From contig JASBVG010000091.1 of NCBI GenBank assembly GCA_030147505.1, positions 1 through 42,292 of the forward strand: DNA of 42,292 nt. The letters are read 5' to 3'. This document shows, piece after piece, positions 9,012 through 18,398 of this stretch. The first letter of the stretch is position 1; every line of letters begins with the position of its first letter. This stretch comes from Tardiphaga sp. GTDB lineage: Bacteria > Pseudomonadota > Alphaproteobacteria > Rhizobiales > Xanthobacteraceae. The notes under the pieces were generated by a model, which was not told the origin of the DNA, searched no databases, and saw nothing but the letters and a program-made list of their open reading frames with translations. Both the position numbers and the translations under genes were made by a program.

Positions 9012-9457
9012 GATTGTCCTGGAAAGTGCGTAATAAGGTCAGAATCGGGCTGTCGCGCCTCTGCGCGAAGCGGAGGGTTTACCCGACCGTGCCATGCGCG
9101 GCAACCGAATGGCGGCGGGACGAAAGCGAACCAAGGCGGCAGCACGACGCCTCGCGACCCATCGAATATCGACACCCCTAGGGTGCGCAAAAAATAGACG
9201 ACACGCCTAAGCGTCGACCGGCGCGCGGAATGAACAGGGGGCGACGGTATTTCTGCACCAACTTCAACAGCTTATAATGGATTTACAGAAAAGTTTACCG
9301 AACATTGACCAACCGGCCCCAGTGTCATCCGCATGAAACCTGTCCGTTTTGAAGGCAGGCTCTTCAGCTGGAACTTGCTGCATTCATTGCCTGTCGCGTG
9401 TCCTCTATTGCCGTGATGGCCAGCCGAGGTTCGCGGCCAACGCCGAGGAACCCGTCT
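9012..9457. other. Divergent intergenic region, aspS / chemoreceptor
   Basis: About 446 bases without a supportable gene. The half next to aspS is GC-rich and holds small palindromes such as CACCCCTAGGGTG. The stretch 9250-9310 is AT-rich and carries a perfect TATAAT at 9274-9279, described separately. The remaining roughly 170 bases before the chemoreceptor would form an untranslated leader in which I see no known riboswitch. Confidence 0.45.
9251..9279 (+). promoter_or_regulatory. Candidate promoter of the chemoreceptor gene
   Basis: A perfect TATAAT lies at 9274-9279 in an AT-rich patch. The hexamer 17 bases upstream (TTCTGC, 9251-9256) is a poor match to TTGACA. It would start a transcript near 9286, about 170 bases before the gene. 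The evidence is the -10 box and composition only. Confidence 0.25.
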
Positions 9458-11137
9458 GTGCTTGCCAAATATTCCATCAGCACCAAACTCTTCGTCATCG
9501 TCGCCTTTCTGTTCGTTGCGATTGCGGGTATCGGCTGCCTCTCTTTCTTCCAGATGCGTGCGATGAACGCCGCGACCCATGACATCAAGAATTCCTGGCT
9601 GCCCAGCGTCCGATGGATCGGCGAAATGCGTGTCCAGTCGGCCCGTTTCCGCGCCGTGCTGCGCGATCACCTCATCGTGGCGGACGCGGACCGTCCGGAT
9701 GTCGACAAGAACCTCGCCGCCCGCAAGGCCGATTTCGACAAGGCGGCCAAAGCCTATGCCCCGCTGGTCTCGTCGCCGGCCGAGCGCGAACTCGCCGACA
9801 AGCTCGAGAGGGAATGGAAAGAGTTCATCGCCGCTGCGACGGACGTGCAGACGCTGGCCAACAAAGGCGACATCGCCGCTGCCAAGGAGATCAACGCCAA
9901 AAAGGTCGTTCCGGTTGGCCGTACGATGGATGCGACACTCGCCAAACTCACCGAGCTGAACGACAAGGGCGCAGGCGTCGCCGGCGCGCATGCGGATGCG
10001 ACCTATAACAATTCGATCTGGATGATGATCGGCATTCTCGCAGCAGCCGTGATCGCCGGCATCGGCGCTGCGATCTATCTGGTGCGCGATATCTCCGGCG
10101 GTATCTCGTCGATCCTCAATCCGATGGGCAAGCTCACCGATGGCGAACTCGATGTCGGCATCCCGCATCAGGGCGAGAGCACCGAAATCGGCCGTATCGC
10201 CAGTGCGCTGCAGATCTTCAAGAATGCGCTGATCGCCAAGCGCTCCGCGGATGAGGCGGCAAGCGCGGAAGCAAGGATCAAGGCGGCGCGCGCCGAAACG
10301 ATCAACAATGCGACCCGGAATTTCGAGGCGATGATCGGGGAACTCGTGCACTCGCTGGCCGCGGCTTCCACCGAGCTGGAAGCGTCCGCCACGACGCTGA
10401 CCCGGACGTCGGATGTGACCATGACGCTATCCGGCTCGGCGGCCTCCGCGTCCCACACCGTGTCGGAAAACGTTCAGTCGGTGGCCGCAGCCACCGAGGA
10501 AATCACCTCGTCAGTCAACGAGATCGGCCGTCAGGTGCAGGAGTCCAACCGCATCGCGGCGACGGCCGTACAGCAAGCCGAAAAAACCAATCTCAGCATC
10601 GGCAAGCTGACCGAAGCCACCGCACGTATCGACGATGTGGTGAAACTGATCACCGCGGTGGCCGAACAAACCAATCTGCTGGCGCTCAACGCCACCATCG
10701 AAGCGGCTCGTGCCGGCGAAGCCGGACGCGGCTTCGCCGTGGTCGCTGCCGAAGTGAAGGCCCTCGCCTCGCAGACCGCAAAGGCCACCGACGAGATCTC
10801 GACGCAAATCGCGGGCATGCAGGCCGCCAGTTCGGAAACCGTCGAGACCATCAGGGAGATCGGCGCGACCATCACGCTGATCTCGGAAGTCTCGTCGGCG
10901 ATCGCCGCAGCCGTCGAGGAGCAAGGCGCCGCGACCCAGGAGATTGCGCGCAATGTCCAGCAGTCCGCCCAACTCAGCAGCCAGGTCGCGAATGAAGTCA
11001 CCGAGGTCAATCGCGGCGCCAGTGAAACCGGCTCGGCCTCGACACAGGTTCTTGCTGCAGCGCAGTCACTGTCGCTGGAGAGCAATCGCCTGAAGGGCGA
11101 GGTGGACAAGTTCCTCGATACGGTTCGCGCGGCTTAA
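9458..11137 (+). CDS. Methyl-accepting chemotaxis protein
   Basis: This 559-residue membrane chemoreceptor senses a ligand outside and controls CheA/CheW inside. Order: TM1 about residues 9-30; periplasmic four-helix-bundle sensor about 31-185; TM2 about 186-208 (IWMMIGILAAAVIAGIGAA); HAMP about 209-265; then a long coiled-coil signalling domain. The conserved hairpin tip EQTNLLALNATIEAARAGE begins at Glu403. There is no C-terminal CheR-binding pentapeptide. The start is the GTG at 9458, which has GAGGAA seven bases upstream and leads straight into TM1; an ATG at 9416 in frame is less likely. No che genes are nearby, so it is an orphan receptor. Its ligand is unknown. Confidence 0.93.
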   Translation: MLAKYSISTKLFVIVAFLFVAIAGIGCLSFFQMRAMNAATHDIKNSWLPSVRWIGEMRVQSARFRAVLRDHLIVADADRPDVDKNLAARKADFDKAAKAYAPLVSSPAERELADKLEREWKEFIAAATDVQTLANKGDIAAAKEINAKKVVPVGRTMDATLAKLTELNDKGAGVAGAHADATYNNSIWMMIGILAAAVIAGIGAAIYLVRDISGGISSILNPMGKLTDGELDVGIPHQGESTEIGRIASALQIFKNALIAKRSADEAASAEARIKAARAETINNATRNFEAMIGELVHSLAAASTELEASATTLTRTSDVTMTLSGSAASASHTVSENVQSVAAATEEITSSVNEIGRQVQESNRIAATAVQQAEKTNLSIGKLTEATARIDDVVKLITAVAEQTNLLALNATIEAARAGEAGRGFAVVAAEVKALASQTAKATDEISTQIAGMQAASSETVETIREIGATITLISEVSSAIAAAVEEQGAATQEIARNVQQSAQLSSQVANEVTEVNRGASETGSASTQVLAAAQSLSLESNRLKGEVDKFLDTVRAA

Positions 11138-11181
11138 ATCTCTGCGGTTGTGAAACCCTCGCTCTGGCCTATCTTAGGGCC

Positions 11182-12657
11182 ATGACAATCCACTTCCCCT
11201 TCGACAACAGCTATGCGGCCCTGCCCGCCAATTTCTTCGCCCGCGTGGCGCCGACGCCGGTGCCGGCGCCGCGGCTGATCAAGCTCAATGCGGCACTCGC
11301 CACGCAGCTCGGCCTCGATCCCGACTGGCTCGCCAGCGCCGAAGGCGTGGACGTCCTCGCGGGCAAGCGCGTGCCCGATGGCGCCGATCCCATCGCGATG
11401 GCCTATGCCGGGCACCAGTTCGGCCATTTCGTCGCCCAGCTCGGCGACGGCCGCGCCATCCTGCTCGGCGAAGTCATCGATCAAAGCGGCACCCGCCGTG
11501 ATATCCAGCTCAAGGGCTCGGGCCCGACGCCGTTCTCGCGCCGCGGCGATGGCCGCGCGGCACTTGGCCCGGTGCTGCGCGAATATATCGTCAGCGAGGC
11601 GATGTTCGCCCTGGGCATTCCGACCACGCGCTCGCTCGCAGCCGTCATGTCAGGTGAAAATGTGCAGCGCGAGACCATGCTGCCCGGCGCGGTTCTGACG
11701 CGCGTGGCGTCGAGCCATATCCGTGTCGGCACGTTCCAGTTCTTCGCAGCGCGCCAGGATATCGATGCGCTCAAGCATCTCGCCGATCACGTCATCAATC
11801 GGCACTACCCCGATCTCGCAAAGGCCGAGCATCCCTATCGCGCGCTGCTCGATGAGGTGATCGCGCGTCAGGCGGAGCTCGTCGCCCGCTGGCTGCATGT
11901 GGGCTTCATCCATGGCGTGATGAACACCGACAACTGCTCGATCTCGGGCGAGACCATCGATTACGGTCCCTGCGCCTTCATGGACGAGTACAATCCGGCG
12001 ACGGTCTACAGCTCGATCGACGAGATGGGCCGCTATGCCTATGCCAACCAGCCGCGCATCGCGCTGTGGAATCTGACGCGTTTTGCCGAAACGCTTCTGC
12101 CGCTGATCGATAGCGACGAGAAGGCCGCGATCGATAGCGCGCAATCCGCGCTCGGCGCCTTCACCGACATCTTCAACGACGCCTATCAAGATGGCTTGCG
12201 CAAGAAGATCGGCCTGTTCACCGCACAGCCCGATGACGAGGCGCTGGTGCAGGATCTGTTGGCACTCATGACCACGAACCAGGCCGACTTCACCAACACC
12301 TTCCGCCGCCTCGGCACTGCTGCCGCAGATCCGGAAGACGATGGCGACGTGCGCGCGGAGTTCACAGATCCCGTCGCCTTCGACAGCTGGGCCGTGCAAT
12401 GGCGGCAGCGACTCAGCCGGGAATCCGAGGACGGCGCCACTCGCGCCAAGGCCATGAACGCCGTCAATCCGGCCTTCATCCCCCGCAATCACCGCATCGA
12501 GGCAGCGATTCAGGCAGCACTGACAGACGACTTCGCGCCGTTCGAGGAACTCGTCGCCGTGCTGGCAAAACCCTATGAAGATCAACCGCAGATGGCGGAC
12601 TATGCCAATCCGCCGGCGCCGGATCAGCGCGTGTTACGCACATTTTGCGGTACCTGA
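11182..12657 (+). CDS. selO: Protein adenylyltransferase SelO (YdiU/UPF0061 family)
   Basis: SelO is a pseudokinase that binds ATP upside down and transfers AMP to Ser, Thr or Tyr of target proteins, linked to redox stress. This copy has 491 residues, the normal bacterial length. Family motifs are clear: AYAGHQFGHF, QLKGSGPTPFSRRGDGRA, ETMLPGAVLTRVASSHIRVG, HGVMNTDN and DYGPCAFMD, the last two holding the Asn and Asp metal ligands. It ends FCGT, with Cys489 third from the end, the place of selenocysteine in animal SelO. Cys252, just after NTDN, may be its redox partner, as in the E. coli protein. It starts 45 bases after the chemoreceptor stop, and a hairpin follows. Confidence 0.95.
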   Translation: MTIHFPFDNSYAALPANFFARVAPTPVPAPRLIKLNAALATQLGLDPDWLASAEGVDVLAGKRVPDGADPIAMAYAGHQFGHFVAQLGDGRAILLGEVIDQSGTRRDIQLKGSGPTPFSRRGDGRAALGPVLREYIVSEAMFALGIPTTRSLAAVMSGENVQRETMLPGAVLTRVASSHIRVGTFQFFAARQDIDALKHLADHVINRHYPDLAKAEHPYRALLDEVIARQAELVARWLHVGFIHGVMNTDNCSISGETIDYGPCAFMDEYNPATVYSSIDEMGRYAYANQPRIALWNLTRFAETLLPLIDSDEKAAIDSAQSALGAFTDIFNDAYQDGLRKKIGLFTAQPDDEALVQDLLALMTTNQADFTNTFRRLGTAAADPEDDGDVRAEFTDPVAFDSWAVQWRQRLSRESEDGATRAKAMNAVNPAFIPRNHRIEAAIQAALTDDFAPFEELVAVLAKPYEDQPQMADYANPPAPDQRVLRTFCGT

Positions 12658-12673
12658 TCACCGTATTTTTGCT

Positions 12674-12696
12674 CCCGCAGACCTCAAATCTGCGGG
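12674..12696 (+). terminator. Hairpin after selO
   Basis: CCCGCAGA (12674-12681) and TCTGCGGG (12689-12696) form an 8-bp perfect stem with a 7-base loop, 17 bases after the selO stop. The T run that would make it a classic terminator is weak (ATTCCCTT). Confidence 0.45.
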
Positions 12697-12757
12697 ATTC
12701 CCTTGACTCACCAGCGTTTTGGGACGAACGCCATGAGATACGCGTTATGGACCGTCC

Positions 12758-13906
12758 ATGGAACTGATCAGCACCACCGACCAACTCGCCGCTGCCTGTG
12801 AGCGCCTCGCCCAGCATCCCGTCATCACCGTCGATACGGAGTTCCTCCGCGAGACCACCTACTACCCTCTTCTCTGCGTCGTGCAGATGGCCAGCGCCGA
12901 CGATGCCGTGGTCGTTGACACTCTCGCCGAAGGCATCGATCTCGCACCGTTCTTCGCCCTGATGAACAACGAAGCCGTGCTGAAGGTCTTCCATGCCGCG
13001 CGGCAGGACATCGAGATCATGGTCCACCGCAATGGCGTGGTGCCGCATCCGATCTTCGACACGCAAGTTGCAGCCATGGTGCTCGGCTATGGCGACAGCA
13101 TCGCCTATGACCAGCTCGTCGAGCGGGTCACCGGCCATCGCCCTGACAAGACCCATCGCTTCACCGACTGGTCACGCCGCCCGCTGACCGACGAGCAACT
13201 GCACTACGCGGTCTCGGACGTGACGCATCTGCGCGATGTGTTCGCCAAGCTCGACGCCGATCTCAGGAAGCGCAAGCGCAGCGACTGGGTGAGCGAGGAG
13301 ATGAAGGTCCTCACCTCACCCAAGACCTATGACTTCCATCCCGAGCGCGCCTGGGAGCGCCTCAAGACGCGGGTGCGCAAGCCGAAGGAGCTTGCGGTGC
13401 TGATGGAAGTCGCTGCCTGGCGCGAGCAGGAAGCGCAGAGCCGCGACGTGCCACGCTCGCGCGTGCTCAAGGACGACGCCGTCGGCGATATCGCCACCCA
13501 TGCGCCGAACACGCTGGAGAAACTCGCCAATCTCCGCTCGCTGCCGAAGGGCTTCGAGCGCTCGAAATGGGGCAGCGACATCATCGCCGCCGTCCAGCGC
13601 GGTATCAGCCGCGATCCCAATACACTCCCGAAGCTGGAAAAGCCGCGCGGCAACGGCAATGGCGCGGCGACTGTCGAGCTGCTGAAGGTGCTGCTGCGCA
13701 TGACGTCCGAACGTCACGCCGTCGCCAGCAAGGTGATCGCCACGGTGGACGATCTCGAACAGATCGCTGTGGATGACAATGCCGATGTCGGCGCCTTGCA
13801 CGGCTGGCGCCACGAATTGTTCGGCAAGGACGCGCTTGCGTTGAAGCACGGCCGCCTTGCGCTGGCGATGGAAAAGGGGCGAGTGATCAGGGTCGACCGC
13901 GGCTAG
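12758..13906 (+). CDS. rnd: Ribonuclease D
   Basis: This 3'-5' exoribonuclease trims the 3' ends of tRNA and other small RNA. It has 382 residues; the E. coli enzyme has 375. The DEDDy exonuclease domain (about 1-170) shows all three motifs: VDTEFLRE (Exo I), HAARQDIEI (Exo II) and HYAVSDVTHL (Exo III, with the Tyr and Asp). An HRDC RNA-binding domain follows at about 205-290, and a second, less clear HRDC-like region reaches the C-terminus. It is separated from selO by about 100 bases and a hairpin, so it may have its own promoter. It faces the leftward gene block that starts at 14.0 kb. Confidence 0.95.
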   Translation: MELISTTDQLAAACERLAQHPVITVDTEFLRETTYYPLLCVVQMASADDAVVVDTLAEGIDLAPFFALMNNEAVLKVFHAARQDIEIMVHRNGVVPHPIFDTQVAAMVLGYGDSIAYDQLVERVTGHRPDKTHRFTDWSRRPLTDEQLHYAVSDVTHLRDVFAKLDADLRKRKRSDWVSEEMKVLTSPKTYDFHPERAWERLKTRVRKPKELAVLMEVAAWREQEAQSRDVPRSRVLKDDAVGDIATHAPNTLEKLANLRSLPKGFERSKWGSDIIAAVQRGISRDPNTLPKLEKPRGNGNGAATVELLKVLLRMTSERHAVASKVIATVDDLEQIAVDDNADVGALHGWRHELFGKDALALKHGRLALAMEKGRVIRVDRG

Positions 13907-14016
13907 ATTAGGCTCACCGTCCCAAATAGCGCTCTATTTCCCCACGGTGAATACACTGAGCGAGGCACATCATGCCCCGCCCCTTGCCTGCCCGACGAGA
14001 CACAGCGCCGATCGTG

Positions 14017-14310
14017 TTACGCCGTCGATTTGTTCTTGATGGCTCCGACGATTGCCGTCAGCACCGCACCTGCGACGCCGCCCCCGGCAACCTGACCGAT
14101 CAGCGAACCGATATCGGTCGTCGCCGATGCGTTCGAAAGCATCGGAATCAGCATGCCGAGAATCTGACCGCCGACTCCGCCGCCTATCGCGCCCGCGATC
14201 GTGTTGCCGATCGTACCGAGATCGATGGACGTCGACGCACGACCGGCAACATTGCCGCCAATCGCTCCGCTGATGAGTTGAACGATGAGGTTGATGAGAA
14301 GGGCTGACAT
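14017..14310 (-). CDS. Small glycine-rich (glycine-zipper-like) membrane protein
   Basis: This 97-residue protein of unknown function is dominated by Gly, Ala, Ile and Leu, with repeated GxxxG-type spacing (ISGAIGGNVAG, NTIAGAIGGGVGGQILG, GQVAGGGVAGAVLTAIVG). This fits two or three membrane-inserting helices that pack through glycines, ending in a basic tail (KNKSTA). Similar proteins are, to my memory, common in Bradyrhizobium relatives and unannotated. The ATG at 14310 is supported by GGGAG seven bases upstream; in-frame extensions upstream look non-coding. It could be a membrane or envelope structural peptide. A toxin-like role cannot be excluded. Confidence 0.65.
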   Translation of the reverse strand: MSALLINLIVQLISGAIGGNVAGRASTSIDLGTIGNTIAGAIGGGVGGQILGMLIPMLSNASATTDIGSLIGQVAGGGVAGAVLTAIVGAIKNKSTA

Positions 14311-14518
14311 TTCGACTCTCCCGGTCCGGAAATCGCATGCACTTGCCGCGTGGACCAAAACGGCCGCACCGGAGAGTCGTATACGGACGGCATGCGAGAG
14401 TCACGCCGCGCTGCAATCGGCAACACTATCAAAACCCGCAACGGAAGCTGCTACCTGGCGAGCCCGGCACGCGAACCCGCCGCGTCCCGGCGTGCAAAAT
14501 TGACCGCAAGACCAAGGC

Positions 14519-16024
14519 CTATCGCCGCACGACCGATCCGGACTTGCCGACCAGTCGCGCGAGCTGCTTGAAGCGGCTGCCGACGCGGTCGGCGACGAGA
14601 TCGACCAGGCGATGCTCGAAGACGAGCATCATCTTGCGATCCTGCACCGTGAAATGCGCAGCCGGCAAAACGCCGGGCTGCGCCGCTGAGATCAGATGAG
14701 CCACGCGGAACAGCGCACCGAGCAGACGCGCACGTTCCACCTGCGCAGGCGTCACCAGCGAGCGGACGATTTCCGGCGGCTCGTTCTCGGCGCTGAAGCC
14801 GGCATAACGGTAGTAGACCGACAGTGCGAGGAAGGCCCGGCCGTGATGGTCGATCGAGCCAAAATTGCCATTAGTGATCAAATGCAGCGTCTGCTCACCG
14901 CGGTGATCGGGGTGCACGCGCCAACCGATATCGGACAACAGACAGGCGACACGGCGCAGCCGCCGATCGTCGTCGGTCTCCGGCAGCCTGGCGATGCGAA
15001 CGAAGTGATCGCTCCATGCGCTCAGCTCCTGCGCATGGCGTGCCGAGCGGGAATAGAGTCTGTTCATTGTCTCTGCTGCGCCAAGCAAGCCATCCTCCGC
15101 CCGCTGCGCAGGAGACAACATCTCGTAAAACATGCCCTCACGAACGCCATAGGTCGAGAACACGATCGCCTTCGGCTTGCCTATACGGATGATATGTTCG
15201 AGCAGCAGCGCGGCATAGACCAGCAGCGGCTGGCGCGCCTCGGTGATGGTCTCGATATCGGCGAGCATATTGGCCGCTGCGAAGCGGCGTACGCGGCGCA
15301 CGAAGCTGAGCGCATCGGCGGCTGAAATCGTATAGCCGTGCATCACCTTCAGCGGATAACCGCTCTGCAGAATGTGAAGTCGCGCGAGTGCGCGCCATGT
15401 GCCGCCCACGGCATAGAAATTGCGACCTACGCAAGCCTTTAGCTGCTCAACATCGGCAAGGGCTTTGGTAACGATGCGCTCGGCACGCTTCGGAGAATTT
15501 TTCGAAGCATCCTGCAAGGCGAGACCGCCGAGCGGCAGCGTAATGCCCTGTCGCAGCGAATTGCCGCGCACATCGATGAGTTCGAGCGAACCACCGCCCA
15601 TGTCGCCAACAAGACCATTCGGCTTGTGCACGCCGGAGATTACACCGAGTGCAGAGAGTTTTGCTTCGCGCGGACCGGAGATGATCTGGATTTCACAGCC
15701 GCAGATCTTCTCCGCCGCAGCGATGAACTCCGGACCATTGCTGGCATCGCGCGCCGCCGCGGTCGCGATCGCGTAGACGCGACCGACCTTCATGATCTTG
15801 CACAGCGCACGAAAGCGCCGCAGCGCCATCAAGGCCCTGTCGACGGCGTCCCTGGCCAGGAGCCCGGTGCTCTGCACCTCGCGGCCAAGACCGCACAGAG
15901 CCTTCTCGTTGAAGATGGTGACGAGACTGCGGGCCAGCGATTCATAGACAACGAGACGAACCGAGTTGGAACCGATATCGATGACCGCAACGCTGGGGGC
16001 GCGTTGGCGCGTGCGCGCTACCAC
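14519..16024 (-). CDS. ppx: Exopolyphosphatase (Ppx/GppA family)
   Basis: It releases phosphate from the ends of polyphosphate chains; relatives also hydrolyse pppGpp. It has 501 residues. The ASKHA-fold N-terminal half shows VIDIGSNSVRLVVYE near residue 14 and the second phosphate-binding loop GDMGGGSLELID near 140. The C-terminal half has the helical HD-like region of long Ppx proteins, including YRYAGFSAENEPPEI. The start is a GTG at 16024, with AAGGA nine bases upstream. It lies 12 bases downstream of the polyphosphate kinase gene and is almost surely co-transcribed, so synthesis and breakdown of polyphosphate share a transcript. Confidence 0.93.
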   Translation of the reverse strand: MVARTRQRAPSVAVIDIGSNSVRLVVYESLARSLVTIFNEKALCGLGREVQSTGLLARDAVDRALMALRRFRALCKIMKVGRVYAIATAAARDASNGPEFIAAAEKICGCEIQIISGPREAKLSALGVISGVHKPNGLVGDMGGGSLELIDVRGNSLRQGITLPLGGLALQDASKNSPKRAERIVTKALADVEQLKACVGRNFYAVGGTWRALARLHILQSGYPLKVMHGYTISAADALSFVRRVRRFAAANMLADIETITEARQPLLVYAALLLEHIIRIGKPKAIVFSTYGVREGMFYEMLSPAQRAEDGLLGAAETMNRLYSRSARHAQELSAWSDHFVRIARLPETDDDRRLRRVACLLSDIGWRVHPDHRGEQTLHLITNGNFGSIDHHGRAFLALSVYYRYAGFSAENEPPEIVRSLVTPAQVERARLLGALFRVAHLISAAQPGVLPAAHFTVQDRKMMLVFEHRLVDLVADRVGSRFKQLARLVGKSGSVVRR

Positions 16025-16036
16025 GTGACCGTTTCC

Positions 16037-18238
16037 TTACGACGATTGCTGACGTTCGGAACGGCGTGTGAGCCGCCGCGGCGATGATTTCTCAAGCGAC
16101 TTTCCACGGCCGGACAGACTCGGATTCGTCATGAAGTAGTTGTGCACATTGAAGGGTTCCTCACCCTTCGCGGCCTTCATACGCGTTGACGATCCGTCCG
16201 GCAACAATTGCCAGCTCTGCTCGGTGTCCTTGAGGTTGGCCACCATGATCTGTTCAAGCACCTGCGTATGCACCGTCGGATTCTGTAGCGGACACAGCAC
16301 CTCGACGCGGCGATCGAGATTGCGCGGCATCATGTCGGCAGAAGAGATGTAAACTGCCGCTTTCGGGCTCGGCAGACCGTAGCCCATACCGAAGCAATAG
16401 ATGCGGCAGTGTTCGAGGAAACGGCCGATGATCGATTTGACCCGGATGTTCTCCGACAGTCCAGGCACACCGGGCCGCAAGCAGCAAATACCGCGCACGA
16501 CGAGTTCGATCGAAACGCCGGCTTTCGACGCCTCATAAAGCGCATCGATGATACCGGGATCGACCAGCGCGTTCATCTTGAGCCAGATCGCGCCCGGCTT
16601 GCCTGCGCGCGCGAATTCGGCCTCGCCCTTGATGTGATCGATCATCTGCTTGCGCAGCGTCAATGGCGACACCGCCATTTTCTCGATATCGCTCGGCTCC
16701 GCGTATCCGGTGATGTAGTTGAAAACGCGCGCGACATCGCGGCCGATGATAGGGTCCGATGTGAAGAAGGACAGGTCGGTGTAGATACGCGCCGTGACCG
16801 GATGATAGTTGCCGGTGCCCGTGTGGACATAAGTCGTCAGTGCACCACCCTCGCGGCGCACCACCAGCGACAGTTTCGCGTGTGTCTTCAGTTCGAGGAA
16901 ACCATAGACCACCTGCACGCCAGCTCGTTCGAGATCGCGGGCCCAGCGGATGTTGGCCTCTTCATCGAAGCGCGCACGCAATTCGACCAGCGCCGTCACC
17001 GACTTGCCGGCTTCCGCGGCCTCCACCAGCGTGCGAACGATCGGCGAGTTGTTGGAGGTGCGATACAGCGTCTGCTTGATGGCAACGACATCGGGATCGC
17101 GCGCCGCCTGCTGCAGGAACTGAACGACGACGTCGAAGGATTCATAGGGATGATGGACGACGAGATCCTTCTGTCGGATCGCCGCGAAGATATCGCCGCC
17201 GTGGTCGCGCACGCGTTCGGGATGACGCGGCACATAGGGCACGAATTCGAGATCCGAACGATCGAGTCGCGTGAGCTGTGAGACCTCGTTCATGGCGAGA
17301 ATGCCATCGACCAGCAGGATTTCGTCATCGGACGTCGCCAGCGCTCGCTGCACCGAGGCGCGCAATTCCACCGGCATGGCGGCTTCGATCTCGAGCCGGA
17401 TCACCGAACCGCGACGGCGGCGCTTCAGCGCGGACTCAAACAGGCGGACGAGATCTTCGGCTTCTTCTTCGACTTCCAGCTCGCTGTCGCGGATGATGCG
17501 GAATGCGCCCTGCCCCTGCACGACATAACCGGGGAAGAGACGTCCAATGAACAGGCTCGTCGCCTGCTCGAGCGTGATCAGGCGAACTTCGCCATCCTTG
17601 CCGGGATTGGGAAGACGGATGAAGCGGTCGATCTTGCCAGGCATGCGGATCAGCGCGTTCATCGTCTTACCGTCCGCTACGCGCGTCAAATGTAGCGCGA
17701 TGGTGAAGCCGAGATTCGGAATGAACGGGAACGGATGCGCAGGGTCGATCGCCAACGGGGTCAGCAGCGGGAAGATGTTGTGGAGGAAGTGATCCTCGAT
17801 CCAGCTGCGCTCTGCCCTGGTGACGTCCTTGCCATCGAGCAGGACAATACCGGCATCGGCAAGCATGCTGCGCTGTTCGCGCCAGATCGCCTGCTGGTCG
17901 GCGGCAAGCTTGGACACCGAATGATTGATCAGCACGAGCTGCTCGGCCGGCGTCAGCCCGTCCGGGCTGCGCTCGGTGATGCCTTCGCGTACCTGGGCCT
18001 TCAGGCCGGCGACGCGCACCATGAAGAACTCGTCGAGATTGTTGGCCGAAATCGACAGGAAGCGGACGCGTTCCAGCGCGGGATGGCCGGGATTAACGGA
18101 CTCCTCCAGAACGCGACGATTGAAGTGCAGCCAGGAGAGTTCGCGATTGATGAAGCGTTCGGGTCCCGATGCGATCGCCTCTGCCGCCTTCGCTTCACCC
18201 TTTTTCTCTTCAATCGCAATCTCTTCTGCAGAGTCCAT
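16037..18238 (-). CDS. ppk1: Polyphosphate kinase 1
   Basis: It polymerises the terminal phosphate of ATP into polyphosphate, reversibly, probably at the membrane. With the ATG at 18238 it has 733 residues, the usual length. The N domain opens with RFINRELSWLHFNRRVLEE. The phospholipase-D-like catalytic half shows ELKTHAKLSLVVRR, whose His453 is the expected phosphorylated residue, and HTGTGNYHPVTARIYTDLS with a second conserved His. Upstream in-frame starts at 18253 (ATG) and 18283 (TTG) are possible but have poorer ribosome sites. It lies between the Hda-like gene and ppx, all leftward. Confidence 0.96.
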   Translation of the reverse strand: MDSAEEIAIEEKKGEAKAAEAIASGPERFINRELSWLHFNRRVLEESVNPGHPALERVRFLSISANNLDEFFMVRVAGLKAQVREGITERSPDGLTPAEQLVLINHSVSKLAADQQAIWREQRSMLADAGIVLLDGKDVTRAERSWIEDHFLHNIFPLLTPLAIDPAHPFPFIPNLGFTIALHLTRVADGKTMNALIRMPGKIDRFIRLPNPGKDGEVRLITLEQATSLFIGRLFPGYVVQGQGAFRIIRDSELEVEEEAEDLVRLFESALKRRRRGSVIRLEIEAAMPVELRASVQRALATSDDEILLVDGILAMNEVSQLTRLDRSDLEFVPYVPRHPERVRDHGGDIFAAIRQKDLVVHHPYESFDVVVQFLQQAARDPDVVAIKQTLYRTSNNSPIVRTLVEAAEAGKSVTALVELRARFDEEANIRWARDLERAGVQVVYGFLELKTHAKLSLVVRREGGALTTYVHTGTGNYHPVTARIYTDLSFFTSDPIIGRDVARVFNYITGYAEPSDIEKMAVSPLTLRKQMIDHIKGEAEFARAGKPGAIWLKMNALVDPGIIDALYEASKAGVSIELVVRGICCLRPGVPGLSENIRVKSIIGRFLEHCRIYCFGMGYGLPSPKAAVYISSADMMPRNLDRRVEVLCPLQNPTVHTQVLEQIMVANLKDTEQSWQLLPDGSSTRMKAAKGEEPFNVHNYFMTNPSLSGRGKSLEKSSPRRLTRRSERQQSS

Positions 18239-18398
18239 CAGGTCGTAATCCATCCAATTCGAGAAATGAGCGCTAGCAGCCAATCACCGCGAACAATGTG
18301 TTAGCTACATGACGGTTCAATGACATTGAGGAACTGACGCTGGCCGGCGTCAAGGCGCATATTCGCTGCGGTGCGAAGCTGCGCACCCGATACGAAAC

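Noticed and set aside
7212..9197. Open frame of 661 codons opposite aspS
   Set aside because: Same reason: aspS motifs are clear on the other strand and this translation is low-complexity with no family features.
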